This document shows positions 37,021 through 50,102 of a stretch of 64,000 nt of DNA, in pieces. A program made the translations under genes and the position numbers. This DNA comes from Polytrichum commune (lineage: Eukaryota; Streptophyta; Polytrichopsida; Polytrichales; Polytrichaceae), in assembly GCA_950295325.1 (NCBI GenBank), contig OX485807.1:23655666-23719665 (forward strand). Direction: 5' to 3'. The notes below the pieces were generated by a model that searched no databases, had not been told where the DNA came from, and was given only the letters and a program-made list of their open reading frames with translations. The first letter of the stretch is position 1. Every line of letters begins with the position of its first letter.

Positions 37021-38222
37021 TGATAAAATCAAAGTAACGTTGGGGTTTAGTTTATGCACTGACGTGAATGGGAGCATATTCTTTCATGCCTTGGTCATGT
37101 TTAACCAAGCTTCACGGTAAAGGTATTTCCATCCTCTCAGAGGGTAGGCTCATTTAGTTTAATATGTGTAGGGCCTTTTGTCGAGGGGGGGGGGGGGGTC
37201 TATGGGGGTTTGTTTGTTGTTTGGTTTATTTTTATTTAATATCAAGTATGTGAGGTATGTAATGGCAATTTGGTGTATTTGTTTCACGAGTGTTCTAACT
37301 TCGTTTTTTGGTATTTTGAGTCGTTGTCTAATTCTTGAATTAATCGTTCATGGATGGCTCCTCTAACGTTGGCTATGATAGTGATGAGGGGGTTGACTTG
37401 CCATCCCGTTGTTCTAAGTGCTTATATGAGTGGGTTGTATTTAGTGGCCTTTTCGTTGTGGGTGGTGTTGGGAAATCTATCATGGCAGTAGGTGATTTCT
37501 ATGAATTATATGACGTTTGGTGGGGTTGGTGTTAGGGGGGTGGGGGGGGGGGGTCGGCTATCAATGGGGGCACCCAGTACACAAAAAGATATTTGGCCTA
37601 AGTTTGGCCAAGCATGTATACCGGGGGGGGGGGGGGATGGAGCATGTGCATTTGTGTAGCCACTGTGGGACTGTGGTGTCTTGAGGACTAGAGTTTTGAT
37701 TTCCTGCGTTCATGATTATGTAGGATCTCGTGTGTCTGTTTGATTGTAGCATGTGTGCTACTTTGGGTATTGCGTCATTATGGCGGACTAATACTATTAC
37801 TTTATTATATACGGAGTCTTTTGCAAATAGTCTATGCAACACTAAATACCATAAATGGTGTAGGTAAATTACTAAAGGGATGTGACTAAACAATGGGCAA
37901 TTGTAAGTCAATTGTGATTTTGATGACTTGTTGTTGCACATGTGACAATGATTGTGGTCAGTTGTTCGTCTTTTATTTTCCCATGCCATGCCTCATGAAA
38001 AAACTTTTTGGTCAGCATTAAATGCAACCCTCCTCGAACGCCCTAGTTGATTGCGTCTACGGCAACACACGCCTGAAACACAATATTCATTAAAATGAGA
38101 GTTTTCTAGTGAATTGAGAGTACATAAAGCAAACTATTAATCCAAGAATGAAATGAAAACCACTGGAAAGTTGTAGAGTACAAGTAAAAAAATAACATTT
38201 GATTTTCCGCCGTAAATTCCGC
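37021..38222. other. Intergenic with G-runs and one repeat end
   Basis: Three runs of 12-14 G (37185-37198, 37542-37553, 37623-37636) and a copy of the CACTAAATACCATAAATGGTGTAG terminal motif at 37838-37862. No gene is seen. Confidence 0.5.
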
Positions 38223-39093
38223 CGTAGTTTCCATTAAAATGAGAGTATGTTAAGCTAGGAAATCGACTCATTTAGGTCGACTCAACCTAAATTGACAACA
38301 TATTGTCCTCATTTAGGTCGACTCAACTTAAATTGACTAACATATTGTCCTCATTTAGGTCGACTCAACTTAAATTGACTAACATAATTGTCCTCATTTA
38401 GGTTGACTCAACCTAAATTGACAACATAATGTCCTCATTTAGGTCGACTCAACCTAAATTGACTAACATAATTGTCCTCATGTAGGTCGACTCAACCTAA
38501 ATTGACAACATAATGTCCTCATTTAGGTCGACTCAACCTAAATTGACAACATAATGTCCTCATTTAGGTCGACTCAACCTAAATTGACTAACATAATTGT
38601 CCTCATGTAGGTCGACTCAACCTAAATTGACTAACATAATTGTCCTCATGTAGGTCGACTCAACCTAAATTGACAACATAATGTCCTCATTTAGGTCGAC
38701 TCAACCTAAATTGACCACATAATGTCCTCATTTAGGTCGACTCAACCTAAATTGACTAACATAATTGTCCTCATGTAGGTCGACTCAACCTAAATTGACA
38801 ACATAATGTCCTCATTTAGGTCGACTCAACCTAAATTGACCACATAATGTCCTCATTTAGGTCGACTCAACCTAAATTGACTAACATAATTGTCCTCATG
38901 TAGGTCGACTCAACCTAAATTGACAACATAATGTCCTCATGTAGGTCGACTCAACCTAAATTGACAACATAATGTCCTCATTTAGGTCGACTCAACCTAA
39001 ATTGACAAAATATTGTTCTCATTTAGGTTGACTCAACCTAAATGAGTCGATTTCCCAGTTTAACATACTCTCATTTCAATGAAAACTACACGT
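38223..39093. mobile_element. TIR-bounded element made of a hairpin minisatellite
   Basis: The left end (GTAGTTTCCATTAAAATGAG, then AGTATGTTAAGCTAGGAAAT) and the right end read inward (GTAGTTTTCATTGAAATGAG, then AGTATGTTAAACTGGGAAAT) match over about 60 bp. Between them are about 18 tandem units of 41 or 43 bp. The ends merge into the first and last units through CGACTCATTTAGGT. No coding capacity is present. No clear target duplication was found outside the repeats. Confidence 0.75.
38268..39050. repeat. 41/43-bp minisatellite with TTTAGGT/ACCTAAA hairpins
   Basis: About 18 units with the core GGTCGACTCAACCTAAATTG. Each contains a TTTAGGT arm, the 7-nt loop CGACTCA and an ACCTAAA arm. Spacers alternate between ACAACATAATGTCC (41-bp unit) and ACTAACATAATTGTCC (43-bp unit). 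From about 38460 rightward, 43-41-41 triplets recur, giving a higher-order unit of about 125 bp. Confidence 0.92.
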
Positions 39094-39389
39094 CCGAAGT
39101 ATAATCTAGTATTTATCAACCTAACATGACTTTTAGGTGTCCAAATGGCCAATATTATTTTGAGAGGATCCCACTCTCTCAAAATATTGAATATCGTGTT
39201 CTGAGTGCGTCCATTGGCACTACAAGCAATTCTAGTTATTCCTTTAGGCACAAAATCCATGCATGTCGGTAGTGTAAATTTTAGAAGATCATTGCATTAT
39301 CAATCCTTCTCCACACTACAAGTATGAATGGTAAGTATAGTGCTTTATTTATGATCAACAAGTATGGACCTATAAGATGATGCCATACA

Positions 39390-39540
39390 CATTACTAGCA
39401 TGTGAGTCCTACGCAATCATCCCACGTCAATGAAAGAACAATGCAATCTACTATTATGTTATATTTGCAAATTTTTCAGTTTCATAGGATAAGTTTCCAG
39501 TAACGTAGGTCAATTGCCTAGGGTTCATGTGCTTGTAGTG
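39390..39540. mobile_element. CACTA-type MITE, copy 3 (inverted relative to copies 1 and 2)
   Basis: The right end read inward is CACTACAAGCACATGAACC, the best match to a canonical CACTA terminus in this family; the left end is CATTACTAGCATGTGAGTCC. The interior matches the other copies in reverse orientation. Flanking triplets are ACA and ACC, an imperfect duplication. Confidence 0.65.
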
Positions 39541-39829
39541 ACCATGGTGCTCATAGCTCAATTGGTGTATTATGCCAATTAGAAAAGAAATAAAAGAAAT
39601 AAAAATGACTTCGATGTTGCCATGCGTGTAGATTATGGTGTTGCTTCGAGTTGGTCCAACTCTATATGTAACCCCAAAGAATTAGAGTGGTCCCCAGAGA
39701 TTATTGTCTCCTTTCGAGATGATCACCTTGAATGGGTGCAGACAAGCCGGTTGGCACCGATCTCCCCTAGGGCAAGCCCCTAGGTTCCCACATGGTTGAT
39801 TGAAATTTCAATATTACACTAAAGATGAT

Positions 39830-40230
39830 ATTTATTGTTGCAAATTCGAACCGTCTTGCTCAATACTAATTGTAAACCACGGTGTAGTGTCACCAACACT
39901 AATTGTTAACCCAACATTATTTGCCATTCCTTGTATATGTATATATTTTTTAATTTTTTAATTTATTTTTTTGGGGGGGGGGGTTATAGATTTATTGTGT
40001 TGCAATTATTGTCGCTTACTGTGAAGCAATTTTTCATCCAACTTTCAATCATTCATGACAAAATTTCATCACAAGTTGCTGACAAAGGTTTTGGCCAATG
40101 GATGAACTCATCCATCATCCATGACAATGTTTGTTCACTTATTCATAAGAAGTGCCATCTGCAAAGTTATCATAGTGACTTTGAATACCATAGGACACTA
40201 AATATCAAATTTAGCGTAGTTCGCCTGGAT
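39830..40230. repeat. Same repeat family, copy B (direct)
   Basis: Shares TCTTGCTCAATACTAATTG, CACCAACACTAA, ATTTCATCACAAGTTGCTGA and CATCCATGACAAT blocks in order with 35800-36640, but lacks the middle part and the SINE-like insert. An 11-G run (39973-39983) lies inside it. Confidence 0.7.
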
Positions 40231-41769
40231 GGCCCCACTATGTTTGGGTGGACCATTAGGTGATAGGCTACACCATAAATCAAACGTTGGGAAGGTCATC
40301 CATCCAAGTACTATTGCGGCATGAGGCGGCTTAACCTTGGATTTTCATGAGATCCAGGTGAAGGCCTCGTGTTTATGTCACCCTTTATGCCAACAAAACT
40401 TGCAAAATATCTTGGCATAATGGCACTTACAGTGAGGGGTGGTGATTTTGACAACTTGGATTGCCCGCATTGAAATGGTTGCCCCTAAGGTTCTTTAGCC
40501 TTTGCAAAACTAGAGCTCATTGAATGGGAGAATGTACATGATACGGAAAATCTTTCATGGAAACATGTAAGGCATAGGGTGCTTAAAACCAACACTTCAA
40601 GCTATTGCACATACATATGGCTACATGGTTGATATGAAATATATATATATATATATATATTCATACTAGCCTTTGTTCTAAACATAGGTATAAAGAAAGA
40701 AAGAAATATTTTTAGCCTCAATTAGATATTTGATGAATATTCAAAGTCAAAACCACTAGCTTCCTTCAATTAATATATAGGCCCCGTGTATGACGACCTT
40801 GGATATGATGAGGACCCCCACCTTCATTGCCTACAGCCAACACAACATAGTTGGGTCCTAGACCCAAGCTAGAACATAGACCAACTAGTAACGGTGCACA
40901 AAGCCACATGGCCACCTCCATGATCCCACCTAGTTCACTTGCAAAACCATCACCTTGCATCCTGGGTACCAACCCCCTTTGTGCTTTGTGGGCCTACCTC
41001 CGTGACTTTGTGAATAGAATGGCTATAACCCCCCCCCCCCCCCGGCAGTGCATAGAATGGCTAGAACAGGCATTGACAAACCCACCCTAAACCAACCTTG
41101 AACCAACCTGAGATAGAGTGGAGCTCGTTACTTACCCTACATGAAGGTAGTGGAGGTCACTATGAGGTGGCGCCACGAATGGCACCTAAAAGCGTCACTC
41201 CGTGGGCCCATACACTCCTACACCATGGGGAACGCTTCAAGGTAGTAGAGTGCTGGTGATTGGGAGGCATTTATAGGTGTTGGTTTTGGGTGGGGTGTCG
41301 GTTTTAGCACGCTCTACCTAACCTTACTTACCGATTATTGCAACACCTCCATTGTCGAAGCACGAATTCTAAAGTGCTTTAACAAGGGTTGGGGTTCCTA
41401 CGGCTGGGGCAAACCATCCTCCACATTGGTTCCTTGGAGGCAAGAGTTTAGGCATCCAACAAGGAACGAGTGTATGGGTTGGTTCGTCCTACGTTGTGCT
41501 CCATATACAAAGGTGATGGGGAAAGGATGCTTTGGACGTCACTCGCCCAACCTTCCGGAAGAGGTGTTGTAGATATTATGACTTTGTTAACCTCCGTTTG
41601 TGCTCACTAGATTATGGCTTGGCAAAGTGGATTGCATTCAATCTTTGATTTAGGGCCGTGAGAATAATGAATTTTCGGAAATAAGTGTAGCCATGGCCTT
41701 CATTATTATCTTCTTGCTTGTTAGGTGAAATGCAAACAAGAAGAATCTGAAACCCGGTTTAGGTGAAAG
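40231..41769. other. Intergenic, nothing recognised
   Basis: An AT microsatellite near 40640-40660 and a 15-C run at 41029-41043. Overlapping short ORFs on both strands near 40.8-41.1 kb have no motif. Confidence 0.5.
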
Positions 41770-42135
41770 TAGTTAAGGCACCACGGGCCTTGGCTTGGTG
41801 GTTAGGGCTCATGGCCCCCAATGAGGAGGTTGTGGGTTCTATTCCCCATGCCGGCGTGGTGTTCACCACCTTAGTCCACCCAACTATGATGGGGGGTCCT
41901 TGGACCTTGTTGTATGGGTACCTCAAAGCCCTTTGGGGGGATACCATGTCCGGTATCTTCAAGGCAATAATGGCTAGCTAGGAACTAGCATGATGTGTCA
42001 CTATAGTGTCCATCCTCGAAAGGGGAGAGTAGTATTGTCCCAATGTCCCCTTGTCCGGTGGGCATCGGGTCATTGGCATTACGAACGGACACTTTATTCA
42101 CGCCGGCCCCTTGCTTAAAGGGACCGGAGTTTCTA
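41770..42135 (+). repeat. tRNA-derived SINE-like element
   Basis: A-box-like TGGCTTGGTGG (41791-41801) and B-box-like GGTTCTATTCC (41835-41845) lie 33 nt apart, as in tRNA-derived SINEs. Downstream sequence (TCACTATAGTGTCCATCCTC to ATTGGCATTACGAACG) recurs in diverged form at 36200-36340. The head is missing in that second copy. Confidence 0.55.
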
Positions 42136-42239
42136 TCTATCTTACTGAAAGTAGTTAGAAGTTCCAGCCTCCATCTTTCTCACCTAAGATGCACTGTTTT
42201 GTCTAATTAGTGTGGGTTGCGATTTGGAGTTACGCGTGG

Positions 42240-43303
42240 CTATAATATTTTACTGAGAGTATTATTTTTCACCCAAATAATATAAGTACACAAAATATGA
42301 TATTTAGTGTTTGATTAGATTTAGTGTTTTACCACCCTACTCTGCTCAACACTAATTTTCAATTCTTTGATAATTAGTGTTAGACATAAATGTGCCGCCG
42401 CTACCTTCCTTGTTGCCACCTCTTTCCTCTGAAACAATCAATCGCCTTCCTTATTGCCACCTCTTTCCTCTGAAACAATCAATCGCCTTCCTTATTGCCA
42501 CCTCTTTCCTACTAAACACTAAATTCGTGCATGTAACTTTCACATATTACCATAGATGATATTTAGTGTTTGAGTTTACATTTAATGTTACTTACTTTCA
42601 TAGGGTTAGTGATATTTAGTGTAGTGTTCGTATTTAGTGTATCTAACACTAAATATCATATTTAGTGTAGTTAGTAAGAACACCGAAGATTATGATATAA
42701 CTTAGTTGGTAAAAAATGACAGTGTCGGGAAAAAGTTATAGGAAAACATAACTCCGAATGGTAACCCACACGAATTAGACAAAACAATATACTATTACTA
42801 CGTAGATCCAGTATACTTGTACTACACCCTTTATGGTAAATAGTGTCATGTACACTATTTGCAAAGGGCCTAAACTAGATGCTTAGAGGTCTCATAGTGT
42901 CACATCCACTAATTACCAATATGATCCTATTGATAAACATGAGTAACTTTTTGAGTGAAAATATTAACATTATGATATTTAGTGTAGCATATTGGGGTAT
43001 TTGAGATGATAGTTTTGCATATTGATATGCAAGGAAAGGATATTATTGAGCATACTAATGTCAAGTGTCATCTGTGTACACTTTAATCAACTTGTAGACC
43101 ATTGTGTAACATGAGTATACACCTCATAACATTATTGAACATACTCATGCCATGATGTTAGTAAGCGCACTTGAACACCAAGTGTCGTGAGGTGACACTA
43201 ATGATAAAGTTGTTGGTCATCAGCTAACCTAGCATAAACCTCCAAATAGGGTGAGTGACACTATTGTATGTGTGACACTAATTATCATAAACGGTGCAAG
43301 GTT
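42240..43303. repeat. Same repeat family, copy C (inverted)
   Basis: Contains more than ten GATATTTAGTGT or TAGTGT motifs in both orientations. The sub-element from about 42824 (CTACACCCTTTATGG) to about 43303 (ATCATAAACGGTGC) has inverted ends matching the MITE in sucrose synthase intron 13. Segments match 35.6-37.0 kb in reverse complement but in a permuted order, as expected for tandem or circularly permuted monomers. Confidence 0.65.
42385..42515. repeat. ~42-bp tandem repeat, three copies
   Basis: Three units of CCTTCCTTATTGCCACCTCT followed by TTCCTCTGAAACAATCAATCG. The second and third starts are nearly identical; the last unit is truncated after TTTCCT. It lies within repeat copy C. 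Confidence 0.85.
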
Positions 43304-46300
43304 AAGGCTTCTATAATTGATAAAATAAAAGAGTTTTCATGCATTAGAAGGAGTAATAGTGGGGAATTATTTTTCTTGTGTAGAGAAACAAATCCTAACA
43401 AGAATGCAATCATTTGAAATGCACGAATATAAAGATTGCTACAAATTTTGAAGTGTAAATTTTAGGGTTACACATAGTCGGTCAATAGGTTAACCCATAA
43501 CCACTTATCTCAATGCTACTACTAGGCTATAACAATTGTCAAAACTCGTATGAGGGTAATCAATCACAAGTAGCCGCATACATAAACTTTAACTTTGTGA
43601 GCCTAAAAATATATATATATTCCATCTATGTCAGCATTACATGACCCTAGTGAGTGGTTAAATGGACATGGTCGACTATAGATGCCTCGACCTTAGTATG
43701 AGCTACTTACTTGTCATTGGACATGTGAATCATGAGCACACGGTTTTAGAGTTGAAGCACTCATGAACATGATTAGGTCATGTTAAAATGATTGGAGTCT
43801 TTGGGACCTTGTATTTTCTTAACTTAGAACAACACCACTCCAGTTCCTAAATAAGGTAACTTATGTGTGTGTTATTCAATTTGTTTTTCCATATTCTCCA
43901 ATTCTCCTCTATTAGATTTACACGACAAAATTACTGATCAATATTAAGGTGATGCACTCCTAGTGTCAAGAATCTTGGGAAATTGATGAGCATCGTACCC
44001 CACTTGGGTCACTTGAGCAATACTCAGAATGGATATTTTTCATTTTATTAGAGTAAACATGGAAGTGGTGTGGATCTGGGAAATGATGACCAGATGCATG
44101 ACATATTTTAATATTGAAACATTTAGGAATGGTTGCACAACTTAGTTGTTGTGTAATGTTATGTGATATGTGTTGTATTAGCAAATCTACGATGAAGCAA
44201 TAGAAAAGAACCAGATGGTAAATTGGACCTCCCTTGATTTAGTTATGAATATTGGGAGTGCATGCTTGTCGATTCCTTCACTGAACGCATAAGTTCTCCC
44301 AATTGTGTTAAGTAGTGATTGTGAAATAATTGATGAAGTGAGGATGAAATTTAAAGACGTAATCCAATTTCTTTAAACGTGTGTCTTTGTGGTGTTTGTT
44401 CTTTGATCCTTGCCTAACCACACTCCAATCAAATGAAGGGGTCCGACTAAGAAATATAACCAAAGTAACACCTTGCATGCCTTCCGATCATTGAGTTATC
44501 CACAAACTTTCAATATCAAAGCACATGATTTCAACTTCAATCACATGTTCAAGAAAGCATAACACATTAAAGACGAGTTCTGTTTAAGAATTGACATTAA
44601 AGAAAACACATGGACTTGAGCGTATGTGCACAAGACATATTACTATCTTAGCCGATTCAGTTGTCAACATAGTTGAGAGGGCCTATGTGATTGCATGAAG
44701 AGGTAAGCATTCTCACTTTGGATCCTTATAACTATTGTATTTCTAGTCCACTTTTGATACTTGAATTGACAGTCATAGTGATTTGCAATAGCTAATTAGA
44801 TAAGACCATTCTTGAGTTGATCCAACAATCATAAATACTTTTGGAGTTGAATACTCCCACAATAGGGTCGCACTTCAACACCTATTTAAAGACACCAAGT
44901 TACCTCTTGAATCTTCATGCCATGATGATATGCGAGAGTGGGTTTACACTAAGGTCCAAGACAAAAAGAACAAACTATGAAACCCAATAATTTCATTGAT
45001 TGAGAGAATTTATTGTAACCCAAAGAGTTTACACTGCTATTTGTGTCCAAGGTCTGGAAAAATGAAGTGGCTCTAGGTAATGTGACATTGGTTTCCTTCC
45101 AAATCCTAACAGGTCCCCACTAATCCTCCTAGTTTGAGATACTAATCTCCAAGCCTGGGTTTGAATGTAAGGTCCATTAAGGGATGCTTTTGACCTCATG
45201 ACTCTAATGTGAACCCACCTAAAATTGGTCCAATGTCCAGGACTACGTTTCCCAACACTTACTTTCAAAGGTGCCGTAAAAAAACTAATCCTACATGTTT
45301 AACATTAGCTCATACTGAATTATCTGGATTTGGTGTCTATGATCTTGATTTGTATATTAATTTGTCTTTAAAATAACACCCAAGGCTGTACATAAGAATC
45401 AACATTTTCACCCTCCCCAATGGTAGGTGTTGTGAACATGAGCCCCCATATTCACATGTAGGCTCAAACTTAATGCAAGTTACCTCGGAATGGGAAAATG
45501 GGAATCCAATTGAAATTTTGGTGGTAGTGGTAGCCCGTACTAGTTGCCACTAGATTCTAAATCAATGCACTTTGTACTGTCTCTGAAACCCTTCCAAATG
45601 TTTTTCAATAAAGCTGCCCTGGCCCCCTGTCCGTCATCAATAAATTTCAAGTCAGATCCGGTGTTTATTTTTGCACATGCATAATTGTGAGGGGGTAGGA
45701 GTAGGGGTTTGTCTAGTTTTAGATTATTTTAAAATCATCATTTTAGAAATCATTTAAAAATACTTGGCAAATTTTGAGGCGTTTTTCTTTTTCTAATTTT
45801 AAACTCACTATTACAGTAAGTCTAGGCTAGTAGGGGTGAATATAAACACACGCAACTTTGTCAATTATTTCATATCACCATATAGCATTAGTCTATTCAA
45901 ACTCAACAGCAGTGCCTAAGCCCCAAGTCCTGCCACACGAACTGATGAATATCATATTTCGCATAAGGGGAACCATCCAAGTGCAATCTTGGATAAGTAC
46001 TTGAGCGCAGAAGAGCTCAAAGAACTAATCCTAGGAGAGGGGAATGTTTTCGACAATGATTTGCCAAGGACCTCACGAATTGATGTCTTTGATGATTTTC
46101 AATAATAAAAATATTTGAAAATGTATTTTATAATGGCATCTCTGACCTCTAGAATAAAAAATGCAACACACCGTAGGAGCCAACATTCACAACACCTACT
46201 GAATTGGGGAGGAGGGGGGGGGGGGCGAAAATGCTCATTCCTATTGTAGAGTTTGGGATTTTTTATTTTGTTCAACTTGCTCCTTAGATTGGAACCAGAG

Positions 46301-48599
46301 ACTGTTGACCATAAATTTGAATGATTATAGTAGAGGCGCCTATTCCCGATCAAGACCCCATCATCAATCTATAGGGTACTAGAATTTCAATCAGGCTAGA
46401 ACCAATAAAGCCATGACACATGTCTTAGTTTTGAGTGCTAAAGTGAGGAGGAATGAGTGGTCAAAATAAGTGGTTATAATAAACTGTAGACATTGGTAAT
46501 ATGTTTCATCCAACATTTAGCTTCAAAAATTCACAGTAACTTCAATTTAAGGAACAACATTACCAAAACTCTTGCAATCCTCCTAACTTTTATTTTCCTA
46601 CAACAAATAAAATTGCACCGCGTTATACTTCTCCAAATTTGGCATAGAATCTGTTAAGTGATTGGTTATGGGCACCTCTACTCCACTTAGGGTAAGATGT
46701 TCTTACTATTTTTGTACAAGATCTTAAATGTCAAATGAGTTAGGATAAGGTGAGGTTGGGATTGAGAGGTCAAGAGAGGAACTCTTTGCATGTGAGCCCA
46801 ATCCCAATAGCAAATTAGGTTGAGAAGCTTACTCGTGTGACATTCTAAGCTAAGCCAATTTTGGGCTAAGAGGGTGGGACTCCTCGTACTATACACCCAC
46901 CGCACTTGTATACACTCGAGCATTGCATGGAAATGTTGATTCATGAGCATGCTTATAAAACAAGGGTCCATGATTGGAGGATACCCCATGATTGTGTGTA
47001 TTTTTCGGGCATCATTGCCCGGAAAGTTTTTTGTTGTACGGATTTTTTACGGGCAAGTTAAACATTTTATTGCCTGTAAAATTTCTTTAATTGCAATTAA
47101 TTTTTTCTTTTGGTCCTCTTAATTGTAGTTGTAGAGGAGACAATGCAAGTCACAAAGCCATAGACCAAATTAAATTGCACATAATAAAATCAAGGAATAA
47201 AACCTTCGGGAGGTGGGTCCATGAAATCCTTGAGAAATGGTTCCAAATAATATGGTCATTGACATGGGTAGGATGTCGTGACAATCATGTTGTTATTCCT
47301 ATTTAGTTCAAACACAAGTATTTCATGGACGAGGCTTGGGGGATCCACTCTTCATTGGAATACAAATGATGTGTGTAGAGACTACGAAATAAAACCCAAT
47401 ATACAAAAAAAAACTAAAGAGAAAACCAAAGGTAAGCGTACTAGAAGTACGCGAGATAATAGACTCATGTATATATATTAAGGTTTTCAATTGAAAGTGA
47501 TAAATGCATCCACTACATAGACAAAATATAAATCATGAGAAAATTATAGGTCTGTGTATGTACACAATCCACTTCCACTTTCCACCGAGAAAGTTACCCT
47601 ATGGGGGTGGACTCTTTGTATCATGTACGAAGTAATGTGAGTGTATAAAGGGGTATTATTTGAGGCATTAGCATACATAGTATACATATGGAAGAGGTAT
47701 TTTTCTTTTCTCTAGTGTGTACATTTAAGTGGAACAACACTACCCTGATAAGTGTTACCATATCACAATCAACAAGTACCCTATATGCTAATGCAAGTCA
47801 TTCTTGAGGATGCACAACTCCAATATTGGTGGGAAACAACCATATGATTTGTGTAAGCATATGTATAATTTCTTTTGATGGTGTTGCACACAGATCACAA
47901 AAATAATGAGTTTATCTACAAAAGGTTTGTGGCATATTCATCGCAAATGACTTGGACAGTGGACTAGACTAATTCAAGATCTTTAAATAATGAGAGGTAG
48001 ACTCGCATGATAATTCCCTCTCACCAAAACATGGGGTTAGTTGATCAAAACAAATGCAACATCATCATAACATTATTCAACCAAGTGACCAAGTCGGGTG
48101 GGGTTGGGAACGTGTCATGTAAGATGCTAGAATTATATGTTATGGATGCTTGCTTATAGGTAGATTCAACCTAAAAAACAAGTGAGATTTGGGTGAAGCA
48201 CTGTCACTAAACATTATTTGAATGAAACGGCTGATAACAACTGAATAATGTTATGACATGAGAAATGGTACAAGAAAGTCTGAAGTACTCAATCTGATAG
48301 CCTTCAAAAGTTGGTCTGTACATGGAAAAACCCAGTAGTAAGTACACATTTGTTGTGCTTAATAGTGTGTTGGCATGGACCACGCACTTAGGAAGCTGAC
48401 ACATTTAGGTGAATCTGACAAAGACTGGGGAATGGACGTAATTTATAAAGACATATACATGATATGTTGGCTTGTGATAAACTGGCAAACAGCACCACTG
48501 TTCAATATGTAAGGATGCATTTCACTTTCACATAAGATATACCTATGCTCAGCCAATGATGAATGGCTCCTGAGCCAGTAGAGGAGATTTTCTAAGTGC
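43304..48599. other. Intergenic, largely featureless
   Basis: No gene or bounded transposon was recognised. A dispersed repeat fragment is shared with 4.3-4.9 kb (47400-47700). A 12-G run lies at 46214-46225. GCCCGGAAAG and TTACGGGCAA near 47010-47060 suggest the end of an unidentified small element. Confidence 0.45.
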
Positions 48600-50102
48600 G
48601 TGAAAGCATAGCTGAGCTAAGTAACATCCCAGAAAGTTCTACCCATTTTATAATCAGTGTCCATTATATTGACCACCTGCATAGATTCTAATAATACACC
48701 AACAGCAGGGAAATATAATTATTTTTTCAAAAATTCAGTGTTCATTGTCACTTACACTCCGAAACAGCTATCAGAAAGATTAGTAATACTGCCAAGCTTG
48801 CCCAGATGCCAGGGTGGGCTCACATCTGAAGATGGTGAGCTTCAAAATTACTACTGTAGCTACACCATCCAAAAACTCACTGACTTTAAAGGATTTGAAG
48901 AACAACCGATATTCCTCTCTATACAGGCTCCCATACACTTATTGGTAGAAAAGCATTGTAAGTTTCATGATGTACCAAAGCATTCAAAAATGCCTTCACA
49001 CATTCTTCATCCATCTATAGACCTCTAAGCTTATGTTACTGTACATATACCTTCTGCTTGATAGCTTTTGCCAGCACGTTCCAAACCTCGTCACTTGTCA
49101 CAGCCTGCCATCAAGGAGCTCGCAGCTAACTCTCATACTTAACAACCTTGATGTGCAAAGGAATTCACAACTATCAATAGTCATCTTTCAATGGAATTCA
49201 TTTCAACTTAGCTTCCAATAGTGGATCCCGCTTAATAATATCCCATGAATATTTAGAGAAAGAAAACTATATGGAGGTTGCCACATCAATGGTAAGCTGA
49301 CTACATAAACTTTGAATCCCTCCCATCTTCCCAGCTTCCCTCCTTGTAATTCCCTCCGGCTCTCTCCCTACATTCCTAATTTATATGTTCCTTGGGTCTT
49401 CCTTGCCCCTCATAAACATATTAATCTCAAGTTCCAAGATTATGTTCCAAGGAGAAAGCTGCTGCAAGCAGGAAACCTTGAAATAACCAAAGGAAAATGA
49501 AACTACATTGGTGGCCTTGATTATCCAATGCATCCATCAATTTAGTTTCAATGGCCACAATTGTCCATGCAATGTGCACATGACCTAACAGGTCCATACC
49601 CCAATTCTCCTAGCCTTATCCTTGCTTCCTTACCACCCCTTGCCCCTTGCTCTCATTGGTTGCTGCTATTTAATTTGTAAATATTTATGGAGCTCCCCAT
49701 ACTCGTGACCCCAAATGGAACAAGGCCCACATAGTTTGGGGATTCACAACTTCAAAATCTGGATTAGGACTCACAGTCCTCACACTAGAAGGATTCATTT
49801 CTCAAATCTCCTTGCCAATCCAGCACGGAATAACAACTGGTTTCATGTGTTGCAACTGTCTTGGCATTTTTTTTCCAAAATGAACTGATTTCAAATCACC
49901 ATCACCATAAACTGGTCAGGATATACTCCAAAATCTTGATCGCATGGCTCAATATTGAGCAGCAGTTTCAATATTAGACTACCTTGAGAGAGAAAATTCT
50001 GGTTGAAACCAAACTTTTATGCAAGCCAACACAATCATTCTGGTCTGCACTTGAGGCAAGACAGTACATTTGCAGTTCAGACAAAATGAAGATGTTGGCT
50101 AG
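48600..50102. other. Non-coding flank downstream of the 79-aa gene
   Basis: No coding exon or transposon end could be recognised. Composition is even and not obviously repetitive. A 123-codon open frame on the plus strand (48657-49028) has no protein-like features. Part may be 3' untranslated sequence of the gene to the right. Confidence 0.4.

Noticed and set aside
37350-37560. Short plus-strand ORFs among G-runs
   Set aside because: Gly/Val/Trp-rich translations caused by G/T-rich sequence; no motif or splice sites.
38268-39050. CRISPR-like array of ~27-bp repeats with 14-16-bp spacers
   Set aside because: Spacers are near-identical to each other, the array is inside inverted repeats, and the genome is a plant nucleus.
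41791-41845. Functional tRNA gene
   Set aside because: A- and B-box-like motifs each have a mismatch, no cloverleaf can be drawn, and the downstream sequence recurs at 36.2 kb; a SINE-like origin fits better.
48657-49028. 123-codon plus-strand ORF
   Set aside because: No motif or splice context; lies in featureless flank.
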